Part shown: positions 34,020-44,000 of the stretch, one piece after another | Position numbering within the stretch: the stretch's first letter is position 1 | Layout of the letters: each line of letters starts with the position of its first letter | DNA from: Cupriavidus sp. IDO | GTDB taxonomy: Bacteria; Pseudomonadota; Gammaproteobacteria; Burkholderiales; Burkholderiaceae | Length of the DNA: 64,000 nt | NCBI RefSeq assembly: GCF_000812465.1 | Contig: NZ_JWMA01000071.1 | Span: 1 to 64,000 of the forward strand | Direction: 5' to 3' | Notes under the pieces: generated by a model | Seen by the model: only the letters and a program-made list of their open reading frames with translations | Told to the model about the DNA's origin: nothing | Databases searched by the model: none | Translations under genes and position numbers: made by a program

Positions 34020-34792
34020 TGAACCCAGATCTCAAGATGTTTGACCTGAGCGGTCGCACTGCCCTGGTTACTGGCGCAAGCAGCGGCATTGGCCTGGCGC
34101 TGGCCGGGGGCCTGGCTCGCGCCGGCGCACAGGTAGTACTCAATGCTCGCCGGAAAGACAAGCTGGAACAGGCAGCCGAAAGCCTGCGAGCGCAGGGTGC
34201 CGACGTCCGCACCGCCTCATTCGACGTCACGCAAAGCACAGCAGTGGCTGAGGGCATCGCGTCGGTAGAAGCCGATGTGGGACCCATCGACATCCTCGTC
34301 AACAATGCTGGCATGCAGCGCCGCGCACCGTTGGAGCAGTTTGAAGAAGCCCAATGGCACGAGTTGATGAAGACCAACGTCGACAGCGTTTTTCTCGTCG
34401 GACAGGCTGTGGCTCGCCATATGATCCCGCGCGGGCGCGGCAAGATCATCAACATCTGCTCAGTGCAGAGCGAACTGGGGCGCCCCGGGATCGCGCCCTA
34501 CACCGCCAGCAAGGGCGCTGTGAAAATGCTAACAAAAGGCATGGCGATTGACTGGGGTCCTCACGGGATCCAGGTCAACGGTTTGGGCCCTGGCTACTTT
34601 AAGACCGAGCTGACGCAGGCCTTGGTGGATAACGCGGAGTTTACCGCCTGGCTCGTTGGGCGCACGCCGTCGCGCCGGTGGGGCGATGTTGTAGACCTCA
34701 TTGGCGCGGCCGTATTCCTGGCGAGCAATGCCTCCGATTTTGTCAACGGCCATATTCTCTACGTCGATGGCGGCGTGACCGCCACTCTGTAA
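34016..34792 (+). CDS. idnO: Gluconate 5-dehydrogenase / 5-keto-D-gluconate reductase (SDR)
   Basis: 258 residues: TGASSGIGLALAGGLARAGA, NARRKDKLEQAAESLRAQG, DILVNNAGMQRRAPLEQF, catalytic Ser in INICSVQSELGRPGIAPYTA and Lys in SKGAVKMLTKGMAIDWGPHG, NGLGPGYFKTELTQ. The 'NNAGMQRRAPLE' and 'GPGYFKTELTQ' segments are specific for the IdnO/Gno branch. It reduces 5-ketogluconate to gluconate, the step between idonate dehydrogenase and gluconokinase, both encoded next to it. Confidence 0.93.
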   Translation: MMNPDLKMFDLSGRTALVTGASSGIGLALAGGLARAGAQVVLNARRKDKLEQAAESLRAQGADVRTASFDVTQSTAVAEGIASVEADVGPIDILVNNAGMQRRAPLEQFEEAQWHELMKTNVDSVFLVGQAVARHMIPRGRGKIINICSVQSELGRPGIAPYTASKGAVKMLTKGMAIDWGPHGIQVNGLGPGYFKTELTQALVDNAEFTAWLVGRTPSRRWGDVVDLIGAAVFLASNASDFVNGHILYVDGGVTATL

Positions 34793-34808
34793 CTCACTGG
34801 AATTCTCC

Positions 34809-35843
34809 ATGGACGCTCTTGTCATCCACGGCGCCAACGATCTGCGCATCGAAGACGTTGACACCCCCGACGTGCAGCCGCACCAGATGCGCGTACATGT
34901 CCGCTTTGGCGGCATCTGCGGCTCTGACCTGCACTATTACAACCACGGTGGCTTTGGTACCGTGCGTGTTAGTGAGCCGATGGTGCTCGGCCATGAGGTA
35001 GCTGGCCGCATTGAGGAGGTCGGGCAAAATGTGCGCAGCCACGCCAAGGGTGATCGCGTCGCGATCAGCCCAAGCCGCCCCTGCGGCCTGTGCCAATATT
35101 GCCAACAAGGCCTGCAGAATCATTGCCTGGATATGCGCTACTACGGCAGTGCCATGCGCACACCGCATGTACAAGGTGCATTCCGCCGCGAGATCGTCAT
35201 CGAGGAATCCCAGGCCCATCGCCTTGCCGATTCGCTGAGCGACCAGGAAGGTGCAATGGCCGAGCCCCTGTCGGTGGCACTGCACGCCGTTCGCCGCGCC
35301 GGTCCGTTGCTGGGCAAGCGCGTGCTTGTGACCGGCTGCGGCCCCATTGGAGCATTGATCGTGGTGGCGGCAAGGCGTGCTGGCGCGGCAGAGATCATCG
35401 TCACGGACATGGGTGCCTACCCCCTGCGGGCCGCCCTCGCGGTGGGCGCGGATGTGACGCTCAACGTCGCCGAACAGCCCGAGGCACTCAAGCCATACAC
35501 GGTCGACAAGGGTCAAATCGACGTACTGTTCGAGGCCAGTGGCAATGAACGGGCGTTACGTGGAGCCATCGACGCCATGCGTCCCCGAGGCATCATCGTG
35601 CAAGTGGGCTTGGGCGGCGAGATGACTTTGCCCATCAATGCCATCGTCGCAAAGGAATTGGAGCTGCGAGGCGCCTTCCGATTCCATGAAGAGTTTGCGA
35701 TGGCCGTCGAACTGCTGAACAAGAGACTGGTCGACGTGAAGCCACTGATCTCCGCCACCGTGCCTTACCGGGATGCGGGTCATGCGTTCGCGTTGGCGGC
35801 CGACCGCACGCAGGCAATGAAAGTCCTGCTGGACTTCCAATGA
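34809..35843 (+). CDS. idnD: L-idonate 5-dehydrogenase (zinc alcohol dehydrogenase family)
   Basis: 344 residues: catalytic zinc site Cys in GGICGSDLHYYNHGG, GHEVAG with its His-Glu, structural zinc Cys cluster RPCGLCQYCQQGLQNHC, then a Rossmann domain (VTGCGPIGALIVVAARRAGA). The HYYNHGGFGTVRVSEPMVLG and MRYYGSAMRTPHVQGAFRRE parts are typical of IdnD. It oxidises L-idonate to 5-ketogluconate. With idnO and gntK it makes a full L-idonate to 6-phosphogluconate route. No idonate permease is in this operon. Confidence 0.92.
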   Translation: MDALVIHGANDLRIEDVDTPDVQPHQMRVHVRFGGICGSDLHYYNHGGFGTVRVSEPMVLGHEVAGRIEEVGQNVRSHAKGDRVAISPSRPCGLCQYCQQGLQNHCLDMRYYGSAMRTPHVQGAFRREIVIEESQAHRLADSLSDQEGAMAEPLSVALHAVRRAGPLLGKRVLVTGCGPIGALIVVAARRAGAAEIIVTDMGAYPLRAALAVGADVTLNVAEQPEALKPYTVDKGQIDVLFEASGNERALRGAIDAMRPRGIIVQVGLGGEMTLPINAIVAKELELRGAFRFHEEFAMAVELLNKRLVDVKPLISATVPYRDAGHAFALAADRTQAMKVLLDFQ

Positions 35844-35902
35844 CATCACACCAGACGCGCCGGCAGCGGCGCCGATTCTGAGTAGCTTTCCTGGAGACCT
35901 GG

Positions 35903-37033
35903 ATGTTAATAGGCATTCCGCTGCAAACCGCGGAGGGCGAGACCCGTGTCGCCCTTACGCCGGAGACAGCAAAGAAACTGAAGGCTCATGGCCACGTGCT
36001 GCGTGTGCAGACTGGCGCGGGCTGCAGGTCGTCGATCCCCGATCAGGCCTACGAGTCCGTTGGCTGTGAAATCACCGACGCGGCCGGTGCATTCGGCTCC
36101 GACCTGGTGCTCACCGTTCGCTCCCCCGCGCCGGAAGACCTGTCCCTGATGAGGCCAAGCGCCGTACTGGTGGGCATGCTCGATCCCTTCAACAGGGACA
36201 ACCTTGCTCGCCTGGCGGGGGCTGGCCTCACCGGCTTCGCGCTGGAAGCCGCCCCGCGCACCACCCGGGCACAGAGCATGGACGTGCTCTCGTCGCAGGC
36301 CAACATCGCCGGATACAAGGCGGTCATGATGGCTGCCGATCGCTACCAGCGCTTCTTTCCGATGCTGATGACGGCTGCCGGCACTGTGAAGGCAGCCCGG
36401 GTGGTGGTTCTTGGCGTCGGCGTGGCCGGCCTGCAGGCCATCGCCACAGCCAAGCGCCTTGGCGCGGTGGTCGAAGCGTCGGATGTCCGGCCCTCGGTCA
36501 AGGAACAGGTTGAGTCGCTGGGTGCCAAGTTCATCGAAGTACCCTACGAGACAGCCGAGGAGAGGGAGGCCGCCGAAGGCGCAGGCGGCTATGCCCGTCC
36601 CATGCCAGCTTCATGGCTCGAGCGCCAGAGGGTAGAGGTCGCCAAACGGGTGACCCAGGCCGACGTGGTGATCTCCACTGCGCTCATCCCAGGGCGAGCC
36701 GCGCCGATACTGATCACCGAGGAGATGGTGCAAGGGATGAAACAGGGCTCGCTGATTGTAGACATTGCCGCCGGCAAAGGTACGGATGGAGTGAGCGGAA
36801 ACTGCCCACTCACCGAAGCGGGCAAGACGGTGGCCAAACATGGCGTGACCATTGTAGGCGAGACGAACCTGCCCGCACTCGTAGCTGCCGATGCCTCAGC
36901 CTTGTACGCCCGCAACGTGCTCGACTTCCTGAAACTGATTCTTCCCAAAGACGGGGTGCTCACGATCGATGAAAGCGACGACATCGTCGCCGCCTGCCTG
37001 GTCACCAAGGGCGGAACGGTACTGAGAACCTGA
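35903..37033 (+). CDS. pntAA: NAD(P) transhydrogenase subunit alpha, part 1 (soluble domain I)
   Basis: 376 residues, alanine dehydrogenase/PNT fold: MLIGIPLQTAEGETRVALTP, SSQANIAGYKAVMMAADRYQ, RFFPMLMTAAGTVKAARVVV and the NAD site VLGVGVAGLQAIATAKRLGA; ends SDDIVAACLVTKGGTVLRT. It binds NAD(H) on the cytoplasmic face of the proton-driven transhydrogenase. The three-gene form (AA, AB, B) is usual in this bacterial group. Placed 59 bases after idnD, on the same strand. Confidence 0.94.
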   Translation: MLIGIPLQTAEGETRVALTPETAKKLKAHGHVLRVQTGAGCRSSIPDQAYESVGCEITDAAGAFGSDLVLTVRSPAPEDLSLMRPSAVLVGMLDPFNRDNLARLAGAGLTGFALEAAPRTTRAQSMDVLSSQANIAGYKAVMMAADRYQRFFPMLMTAAGTVKAARVVVLGVGVAGLQAIATAKRLGAVVEASDVRPSVKEQVESLGAKFIEVPYETAEEREAAEGAGGYARPMPASWLERQRVEVAKRVTQADVVISTALIPGRAAPILITEEMVQGMKQGSLIVDIAAGKGTDGVSGNCPLTEAGKTVAKHGVTIVGETNLPALVAADASALYARNVLDFLKLILPKDGVLTIDESDDIVAACLVTKGGTVLRT

Positions 37034-37044
37034 GGAGCAACATT

Positions 37045-37368
37045 ATGGAAGCGGTCTCGCACACCATCATCAATCTCACCACGTTCGTGTTGGCCGTCTA
37101 TGTTGGCTACCACGTGGTATGGAACGTTACGCCGGCCTTGCACACACCGCTGATGGCTGTGACCAACGCCATTTCGGCCATCGTGATTGTCGGCGCCATG
37201 CTGGCAGCAGCACTCACCGAGACGACGCTGGGCAAGGTCGTGGGGGTACTTGCCGTCGCCTTAGCCGCCGTCAATGTCTTCGGTGGCTTCCTGGTAACGC
37301 GCCGGATGCTGGAGATGTTCAAAAAGAAGGACAAGAAGCCTGCGGCTTATAGAGAGGGGGCCAAGTGA
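37045..37368 (+). CDS. pntAB: NAD(P) transhydrogenase subunit alpha, part 2 (membrane)
   Basis: 107 residues with three to four membrane helices (LTTFVLAVYVGYHVVWNV, TNAISAIVIVGAMLAAAL, VVGVLAVALAAVNVFGGFLV) and the end TRRMLEMFKKKDKKP, as in PntAB. It supplies part of the proton channel. It follows pntAA by 11 bases and overlaps pntB by 4 bases. Confidence 0.94.
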   Translation: MEAVSHTIINLTTFVLAVYVGYHVVWNVTPALHTPLMAVTNAISAIVIVGAMLAAALTETTLGKVVGVLAVALAAVNVFGGFLVTRRMLEMFKKKDKKPAAYREGAK

Positions 37369-38804
37369 ACTTGGATTTCATCAGTCTGAACGTGGTTACC
37401 CTGCTTTACCTGGTGGCCAGCGTCTTCTTTATTCAAGCCTTGAAGGGCTTGAGCCATCCCACCACTTCGATTCGCGGAAACCGCTTCGGCATGACCGGGA
37501 TGGCCATTGCCGTGCTTACGACTGGCACATTGATCCTCAAGCTTGCCGGGGGGAGTCCGCTAGGCCTCGGCTATGTTCTGCTTGGACTGGTGATCGGGGG
37601 CGGCGCCGGCGCCTTCATGGCGCAGCGCGTAGAGATGACCAGGATGCCAGAGCTGGTGGCCTTCATGCATAGCATGATCGGCCTCGCGGCTGTGTTCATC
37701 GCGGTGGCGGCCGTTGCGGAACCGTACGCCTTCGGCATCTCGCCCAAAGGTCAAGCGATTCCCACCGGCAACCGGCTGGAACTCTTTCTTGGGGCTGCGA
37801 TTGGCGCGATCACCTTCTCCGGGTCGGTCATCGCCTTCGGCAAGCTTTCCGGCAAGTACAAGTTCCGCCTGTTCCAGGGCGCCCCGGTGCAGTTCGCTGG
37901 GCAGCACATGCTGAACCTGCTGCTGGGCCTGACCACCATCGGCCTGGGGGTCGCATTCATTGCCTCCGAGAGCTGGCCGGCGTTCATCGCAATGCTGGCA
38001 CTGGCCTTCCTCATGGGCGTGCTGATCATTATTCCCATCGGCGGCGCCGACATGCCGGTAGTGGTATCAATGCTCAACAGCTATTCTGGCTGGGCGGCCG
38101 CAGGCATCGGCTTCAGCCTGAACAACAGCATGCTGATTGTCGCCGGTTCGCTAGTGGGCAGTTCCGGCGCGATCCTGAGCTACATCATGTGCAAGGCGAT
38201 GAATCGCTCCTTCTTCAACGTGATCCTGGGCGGCTTCGGCGGTGAAACAGGCAGCGCACAAGCAGGCGCCATCCAGCAGCGTAGCGTCAAGAGTGGCAGC
38301 GCCGACGATGCGGCCTTTATCCTGGGCAATGCCGAGACTGTGGTGATCGTGCCTGGCTATGGACTGGCTGTAGCCCGCGCCCAGCATGCGGTCAAGGAAC
38401 TGGCCGAGAAGCTCACGCACAAAGGTATCACCGTGAAGTACGCCATCCACCCCGTTGCAGGGCGTATGCCGGGCCACATGAATGTGCTGCTGGCTGAAGC
38501 CGAGGTGCCTTACGATCAGGTATTCGAGATGGAGGACATCAACAGCGAATTTGGCCAAGCCGATGTGGCGATCATCCTGGGCGCCAACGACGTGGTGAAC
38601 CCCGCAGCGCAGCAGAAGGGCAGCTCGATTTATGGCATGCCCATTCTGGAAGCCTACAAGGCGAAGACCATTATCGTGAACAAGCGATCAATGGCCGCTG
38701 GCTACGCAGGCCTGGATAACGAACTGTTCTATCTGGATAAAACCATGATGGTTTTCGGCGACGCCAAGAAGGTAGTCGAGGACATGGGCAAAGCCGTGGA
38801 GTAA
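37365..38804 (+). CDS. pntB: NAD(P) transhydrogenase subunit beta
   Basis: 479 residues: about eight helices (1-270) followed by the soluble NADP domain (about 300-479) with VIVPGYGLAVARAQHAVKEL, YAIHPVAGRMPGHMNVLLAE, ANDVVNPAAQQKGSSIYGMP and IVNKRSMAAGYAGLDNELFY. With PntAA/PntAB it drives NADH + NADP to NADPH using the proton gradient, or works backwards. Because idnD and ghrB-type enzymes turn over NAD(P)H, its inclusion in this operon suggests cofactor balancing for the pathway. The start is GTG at 37365. Confidence 0.95.
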   Translation: MNLDFISLNVVTLLYLVASVFFIQALKGLSHPTTSIRGNRFGMTGMAIAVLTTGTLILKLAGGSPLGLGYVLLGLVIGGGAGAFMAQRVEMTRMPELVAFMHSMIGLAAVFIAVAAVAEPYAFGISPKGQAIPTGNRLELFLGAAIGAITFSGSVIAFGKLSGKYKFRLFQGAPVQFAGQHMLNLLLGLTTIGLGVAFIASESWPAFIAMLALAFLMGVLIIIPIGGADMPVVVSMLNSYSGWAAAGIGFSLNNSMLIVAGSLVGSSGAILSYIMCKAMNRSFFNVILGGFGGETGSAQAGAIQQRSVKSGSADDAAFILGNAETVVIVPGYGLAVARAQHAVKELAEKLTHKGITVKYAIHPVAGRMPGHMNVLLAEAEVPYDQVFEMEDINSEFGQADVAIILGANDVVNPAAQQKGSSIYGMPILEAYKAKTIIVNKRSMAAGYAGLDNELFYLDKTMMVFGDAKKVVEDMGKAVE

Positions 38805-39510
38805 GGACGACTCGCCCTGCCCCGGCGGCCACTGCGGAAACGGCCCGGCGACTTTGCCCAGGCCTTCACAGCTTCTGAGTGGTGAGTGTATCGACCTGCC
38901 ACAGAATACCCCGCTCTACAGTCTAGTTGCGCGGCTATGTCGGCGCATGTCGGGGTTCGTTTCTCCTACGCTGAGATCGCGCGACGGACCGAGGAGCGGG
39001 CTTCGACCAAGCATAAGCTGACACTATTTCCCCATAGACAAGTCGTCTTTGTCGGCAGAGTTAGCACGGCGTTTAATTCAGCCTTAACCACTATTTGATA
39101 TTTCCAGAAGGAGAACGTTGTGACCTCTTCTACGACTCGAGCCACCTTCGCCTTCGCTGGAATCGTCATTCTGACGAATGCTTCTATCGGCACTGTGTCG
39201 CGCGCTTCGAACTGACGAGCTGCGCCGCCAGAGGGAAACGAGGCAAGTCGCCCTGTTTCTCATGTCAGCCGTCACCACCGCAGGAATTATCAAGGAAGCA
39301 GCGCTCGCCTCGCTAACACCGTCGCTGCGCTGAAGTAGCGCGAACGCCGACAGCCTCGAGCACGCACTGCGACCGGCAGGCTTCCGACCCAATTGGCCAG
39401 ACACTCCGTCATTCAACCGCCCTTGCGCGCAAGGCGGCTGAAAGGGGATTCGTGCGTCCGGCAACCGAGCATCACAACAATGGCATGTAGCCCACTGAAA
39501 GGGAGGGAAA
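38805..39510. other. Long gap between pntB and the porin gene
   Basis: About 700 bases. Besides a possible 31-codon ORF at 39120 it shows no gene. A stretch at 39060-39110 is AT-rich (GTTTAATTCAGCCTTAACC and following) and could hold a promoter. No clear terminator was seen after pntB. Confidence 0.4.
39120..39215 (+). CDS. Possible 31-residue ORF with strong ribosome site
   Basis: GTG start, six bases after a perfect AAGGAG (39108-39113). The predicted peptide (MTSSTTRATFAFAGIVILTN then ASIGTVSRASN) has one hydrophobic stretch of about 14 residues. It may be a small membrane peptide, a leader peptide, or the intact start of a gene whose remainder has been lost by frameshift. No relatives are known to me. 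Confidence 0.3.
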   Translation: MTSSTTRATFAFAGIVILTNASIGTVSRASN

Positions 39511-40617
39511 ATGAAGAAATCGCTTATGACGGTTGCTGTTCTCGGGACCATTTCCGGCGCGGTGCACTCGCAAAGCAGCGTGTCGCTATACGGCGTCATC
39601 GACGTCGGCATACGCTACAACACGCATCAGAACGCTGCCGGCGACAGCAAGATCGGTATGGGCAATGGCGGTCCGCTGTCGGGCAGCCGATGGGGCATGA
39701 TCGGCACTGAAGACCTGGGCGGCGGCAATAAGGCACTCTTCCAGCTCGAGTCCGGATTCACCCCCGGCACCGGAGCAACCCAGCAATCGACACCGTCCGG
39801 CAATGCGCGCCTGTTCGGCCGAACCGCGCTCGTCGGCCTCTCCTCGCCAACCTACGGCGACATCACGCTGGGCCGTCAATACACGCTGGTCCACGAGATG
39901 GCGTTCCTCCATGACGTGTACTCCCTGTCAAACTATGTCGGCACGCTCGGCTTTCAGGGCGCAGGACTTACCGGCGGCGGTCGTCTGGACAACACCGTAC
40001 GCTATACGTCTCCCACCTTCGGTGGCTTTAGTTTCAAGGGCGCTTACACCTTCGGCGAAGTCGCCGGTGACGCCAAGCGGTTTTCCTCTCCCGCGGTGGC
40101 CGCCTCCTACGACAGCGGTCCGTTGAGCGTCGGCGCGGCGTTCCAGATCGTCAACAATATCGGTGGGCTTACGCCAGCTACAACAGCCTATGGCAGCACG
40201 TACTTCGGCATCCTGATCCCGGACAGCACCCAGAAGGTGTTCACCGTAGGCGCGACCTACAAGATCGGCGCGGCCAAGCTATACGGGTCCTACATCTATA
40301 GCAACGTCTACCCGGCGGGCTACCGGAACGACTCGTTCTCAGCGGCGGTGAGCTACGCACTGTCGCCCGCGCTTGAACTGAAACTGCCCGTCTACGTGGA
40401 TTTTCTCAAGCACGGTGGGCAGAATGGCACGCGCATCACCGGTGGCCCGCTGCTGGACTACAGTTTGAGCAAGCGCACCGATGTCTACGTAGGCGTCGAC
40501 TATACAAAATTCACAGGAGCATGGCGAACACTGGCGGGCACACCGGGATTCACCCTGCCCGTCAGCGGACGCGATTCCGTGTTCGAGGCCACGGTCGGCA
40601 TGCGGCATAAGTTCTGA
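39511..40617 (+). CDS. General outer-membrane porin (Gram-negative porin family)
   Basis: 368 residues, signal peptide MKKSLMTVAVLGTISGAVHS then SSVSLYGVIDVGIRYNTHQN, the typical first strand; 16-stranded barrel pattern follows, with the constriction-loop region near SNYVGTLGFQGAGL, and a terminal Phe (ATVGMRHKF) needed for barrel insertion. It forms a trimeric diffusion pore. A GGGAGGG ribosome site lies just before the ATG. It stands alone between the pnt operon and a strong terminator hairpin. Compare the porin fragment at the left edge of the window. Confidence 0.93.
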   Translation: MKKSLMTVAVLGTISGAVHSQSSVSLYGVIDVGIRYNTHQNAAGDSKIGMGNGGPLSGSRWGMIGTEDLGGGNKALFQLESGFTPGTGATQQSTPSGNARLFGRTALVGLSSPTYGDITLGRQYTLVHEMAFLHDVYSLSNYVGTLGFQGAGLTGGGRLDNTVRYTSPTFGGFSFKGAYTFGEVAGDAKRFSSPAVAASYDSGPLSVGAAFQIVNNIGGLTPATTAYGSTYFGILIPDSTQKVFTVGATYKIGAAKLYGSYIYSNVYPAGYRNDSFSAAVSYALSPALELKLPVYVDFLKHGGQNGTRITGGPLLDYSLSKRTDVYVGVDYTKFTGAWRTLAGTPGFTLPVSGRDSVFEATVGMRHKF

Positions 40618-40675
40618 CCAAACGATGCGCTGGGATCGGCGCGGCGTTCTCGCCGGTACCAAGTCCCAGGCGGGA

Positions 40676-40710
40676 AGCAAGAGGGCCTGCACAGTGCAGG
40701 CCCTCTTGCT
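40676..40710 (+). terminator. Strong hairpin after the porin gene
   Basis: A perfect 16-bp stem (AGCAAGAGGGCCTGCA and its complement) with a 3-base loop, 58 bases past the porin stop. Only a short T-poor tail follows, so it may act as terminator or mRNA-stabilising hairpin. Confidence 0.7.
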
Positions 40711-40755
40711 TGGATGGCGCAGCCGCTAAGAGCCCTCCTGCCTATCCCCCTTGGA

Positions 40756-40970
40756 TTAGCGGCGACACATCAACTCGCGCTGCAGGTTTCGATACTCATT
40801 GAAATGCCGAATCGCCCGCATCCCGTTCCCGAGTGTCTCCAAGATGCGGGCCGCGTTGAAGTGTGGTGGTGCACGAAGAACTCCGCCGGCACGATATCCG
40901 GGTTCTCGCTGACTTCCTCGCCCACGCGCACCATGTCCCGTCCACAGCCTGGTGCTGAGGGTCTGCCGAG
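40756..40970 (-). pseudogene. IS66 transposase (TnpC) fragment
   Basis: A minus-strand frame reads PGCGRDMVRVGEEVSENPDI and VPAEFFVHHH, the zinc-finger/leader part of IS66 TnpC (normally GEDVSE-LDIVPAEFFVHRH). After HHH at about 40857 the similarity ends and an unrelated tail (FNAARILETLGNGMRAIRHF) runs to a stop at 40756. No other IS66 parts are near. The rest of 40618-41004 holds only the porin hairpin. Confidence 0.6.
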
Positions 40971-41004
40971 TGCACCCGAGCATAGCCATGCCGTGGTGTA
41001 CGCT

Positions 41005-44000
41005 TCAGTCGAACTCGGCGAGCATCGCCTTGGCTTCCTGCAGGTCCAGTGTGTCGAATCCCTCAGTGAACCCCTTGTAGACCTCGCTCAGCATCTCGCG
41101 CGCCTCGGCCGACCTGCCCTGCCGCCGCCACAGCCGGCTCAAAGCCATCACCCCGCGCAACTCCATCGACCGGGCGCCCTGGCGGCGGGCGATTGCGATC
41201 GCCTGCAGGAAGCAGGCCTCGGCCTCGTCCCGGCGGCTGGCCTCCTCCCCCTCGCGGACATGCAGCAGCGTCAGTTCCCCCTTGAGCCGGTACAGCTCCG
41301 CTTCGTACAGGTGCTCCTGCGTCCGCTCCACCAGGCGCAGCGCCTCAGCCAGCGTCTTGAGCCCTGCCTCCGCCTGCCCCGCTCTCGCATAGGCCTCGGC
41401 CAGCAGCGCCAGGAAATGAGGTAGCCAAAGCTCCGCCCCAGTGCCCCGGTAACCGCTCAAACCCTGCAGCATCCTTTCGATGCCCTCTGCTGCGCGTCCC
41501 TGCGCGGCTAGCGCCCAGCCCGAGAGGATGGTTCCCCAAGTCAACCAGAACGGGAAGCCCTGCTCATTCGCGAGCGCGAGAAGTGCCTCCGCCATCTCGC
41601 GGGTCGGCTGCGCCTCGCGGCGGTGCAGATGAAGCTCGGCGGCGAATTGCAAGGCAGCGGCCGAAGCAAGAGGCTGAGACCGGCTCTGGGCCAGGGCGAG
41701 CATTTCCTGGGTGCGCGCCAGAGCTTGATCCGGATAGCCGAGAAGCCACAGGTCCAAGGCGACGAAGGCCAGCCCGAGCACGCCGGGCTCCAGGAAAAAG
41801 TCAGGCGAGTGGCGCTGCCGAGGGTCATAGAGGGCCAGAGCCTGCTCCAACTGCGCGCGGGCAGGCTCCAGCTCGCCGAGACTCAATAAGCTGGCCCCCA
41901 ACGCCCGATGGGCTTCTACGAGCAACGCAGGGTCTTGCGCCTTCTCGGCCAGCGCAAGGAGTTGCTCCCCCAGCTCGCGTGCGGTCCGCAGCTCGCCACG
42001 GACTATATAAAACAGGCGCAGCCCTAGCACGGAGGGGAAGAGCTGGGTCGTATCCCCGAGCTGTCGACACAGCATTAACGCACGGGTGTAGGTCGCCTCC
42101 ACTTCCGGGGCACCGTGCCCCTTGGCGGCCATCCAGGCCGGGCCGAGGGTGATCTGCAGCGCGAGCTCCTGCCGCGCGCGCTCGGGCGTGTCGGGCTGGG
42201 TCTCGAGCAAGGCCAGGGCCCTGGTGAGGTGGGCGACCGCTTCGGCATCGGCGGAGCGCTGCACTGCCTGGCGCCCGGCGCAATGCAGGTATTCCACCGC
42301 CTTGGCCGCGTTGCCGCTGCAGCTGAAATGATGGGCCAGCTCGCTGCAGTGCTCTTCGAGCTGGTCATTGTGCAGGGCCTCGATTGCTTGGCCCGTGCGC
42401 TCGTGCAGCGCACGGCGCCGCTTGATCAGCAGCGAGCCGTAGCTGACCTCCTGGGTCAGCCCATGCTTGAAGCTGAACTCCACCTCCGGAAACGCCTGCT
42501 GCTCGTAGATGAACTCCCCGGCCTGCAGCCGGCTCAGCAGGCTCTTGAGCGCGTCTTCGGGCTGCTCGACGACGCGCGCAAGCAGGCTCCAGGCAAATGC
42601 CTTGCCGATCACCGCCAGGGTCTGCAGCAGCGCCTTCTCGGCCGGCTCCAGGCGGTCGATGCGGGCGGCGAGCACCCCCTGCACGGTGGTCGGGATGTGC
42701 AGGGCGGTCGGGATCTGCTCGAGCCGGTAATGCCCGCGCTCGCCGCGCAGCACCTGCTTCTCGATCAGCGTCTGCACCACTTCCTCGATGAAGAAGGGGT
42801 TGCCTTCGGTCTGCTCTAGGATCAGGCGTTCGAGCGGCGCGACCCCGGCGCCCTCGCCCAGCAGATCTCGCAGCAGTTCCCGGGCTTCGGCGCCGCCCAG
42901 GGGATCGAGCCGCAGCTGGGTGTAGTAGCCCTTGCGGCTCCAGTCGTGCCGGTATTCGGGCCGGTAGTTGACCAGCAGCAGGATGCGGGCGTTGGCCACG
43001 TTCTCGCCGAGAAAGCCGAGGAAGGCCTCGGTCTCGCTGTCGAGCCACTGCAGGTCCTCGACGATCAGCTCCAGGGGTTGGGCCAGGCTCTCGCGCACTA
43101 AGAGCCCCTTGATGGCCTCGAAAGTGCGCTGCCGGCGGATCTGAGGGTTCATCTGCGCCAGCGCCGAGCTCGGCTCGGTGCCCCCCAGCAGGTGCAACAG
43201 ATAGGGCAGGCTGTCGTCCAGCGCGCGGTCCAGGGTCAGTAGCTTGCCGGTGAGCTTCTCGCGCCGCCGGCGCTCATCGTCCTGCCCCGTGATCTGGCAG
43301 TAGTTCCTCAGCAGCTCGATCAGCGGCAGGTAAGGATAGGCCTTGCCGTGCGAGACCGAGAAGGTCTCCAGCACGAGGCAATCTCGCGGCGCGAGCAGCT
43401 TGAACTCGTGGAACAGCCGCGACTTGCCGACCCCCGGCTGGCCAACCACGCCGACGATCTGTCCGTGCCCGGCATGCGCCTGCGCCCGCGCCTCGCGCAG
43501 CTGCTCGAGCTCGCGGGCCCGGCCGACAAAGCGCGCCAGCCCGCGGCTGGCCGACATCTGCAGCCGGGTGCGCAGCGGGCCCAGGCCCAGTACTTCGAAG
43601 ATAGGCAGCGGCTCGCTGAGCCCCTTTATCGGCGTCGCGCCGAGCGCCTTGAATGCGAAATAGCCCTCGGCCAGCTTGTGCGTGTCTTCGCTCGCAATGA
43701 TCGAGCCGGGCACTGCGATGCCCTCCATGCGCGATGCGATGTGGATAGAGTTGCCTACCGGATCGTAGTCGGTATGCAAGTCCTCGGTGCGGATCGCGCG
43801 CACCACGACCTCGCCCGAATTGACGCCCACGCGGATCTGCAGTGCGATACCCTGGGCTTGGCGCACGCGGTCGGCGTAGCGGCGCATGTCCTCCTGCATG
43901 CGCAGCGCTGCCAGCAGGGCGCGCTGCGCATGGTCCTCGTGCGCGATCGGCGCGCCGAACAACGCCAGTATGCCGTCGCCCATCGACCTGGCCACATAGC

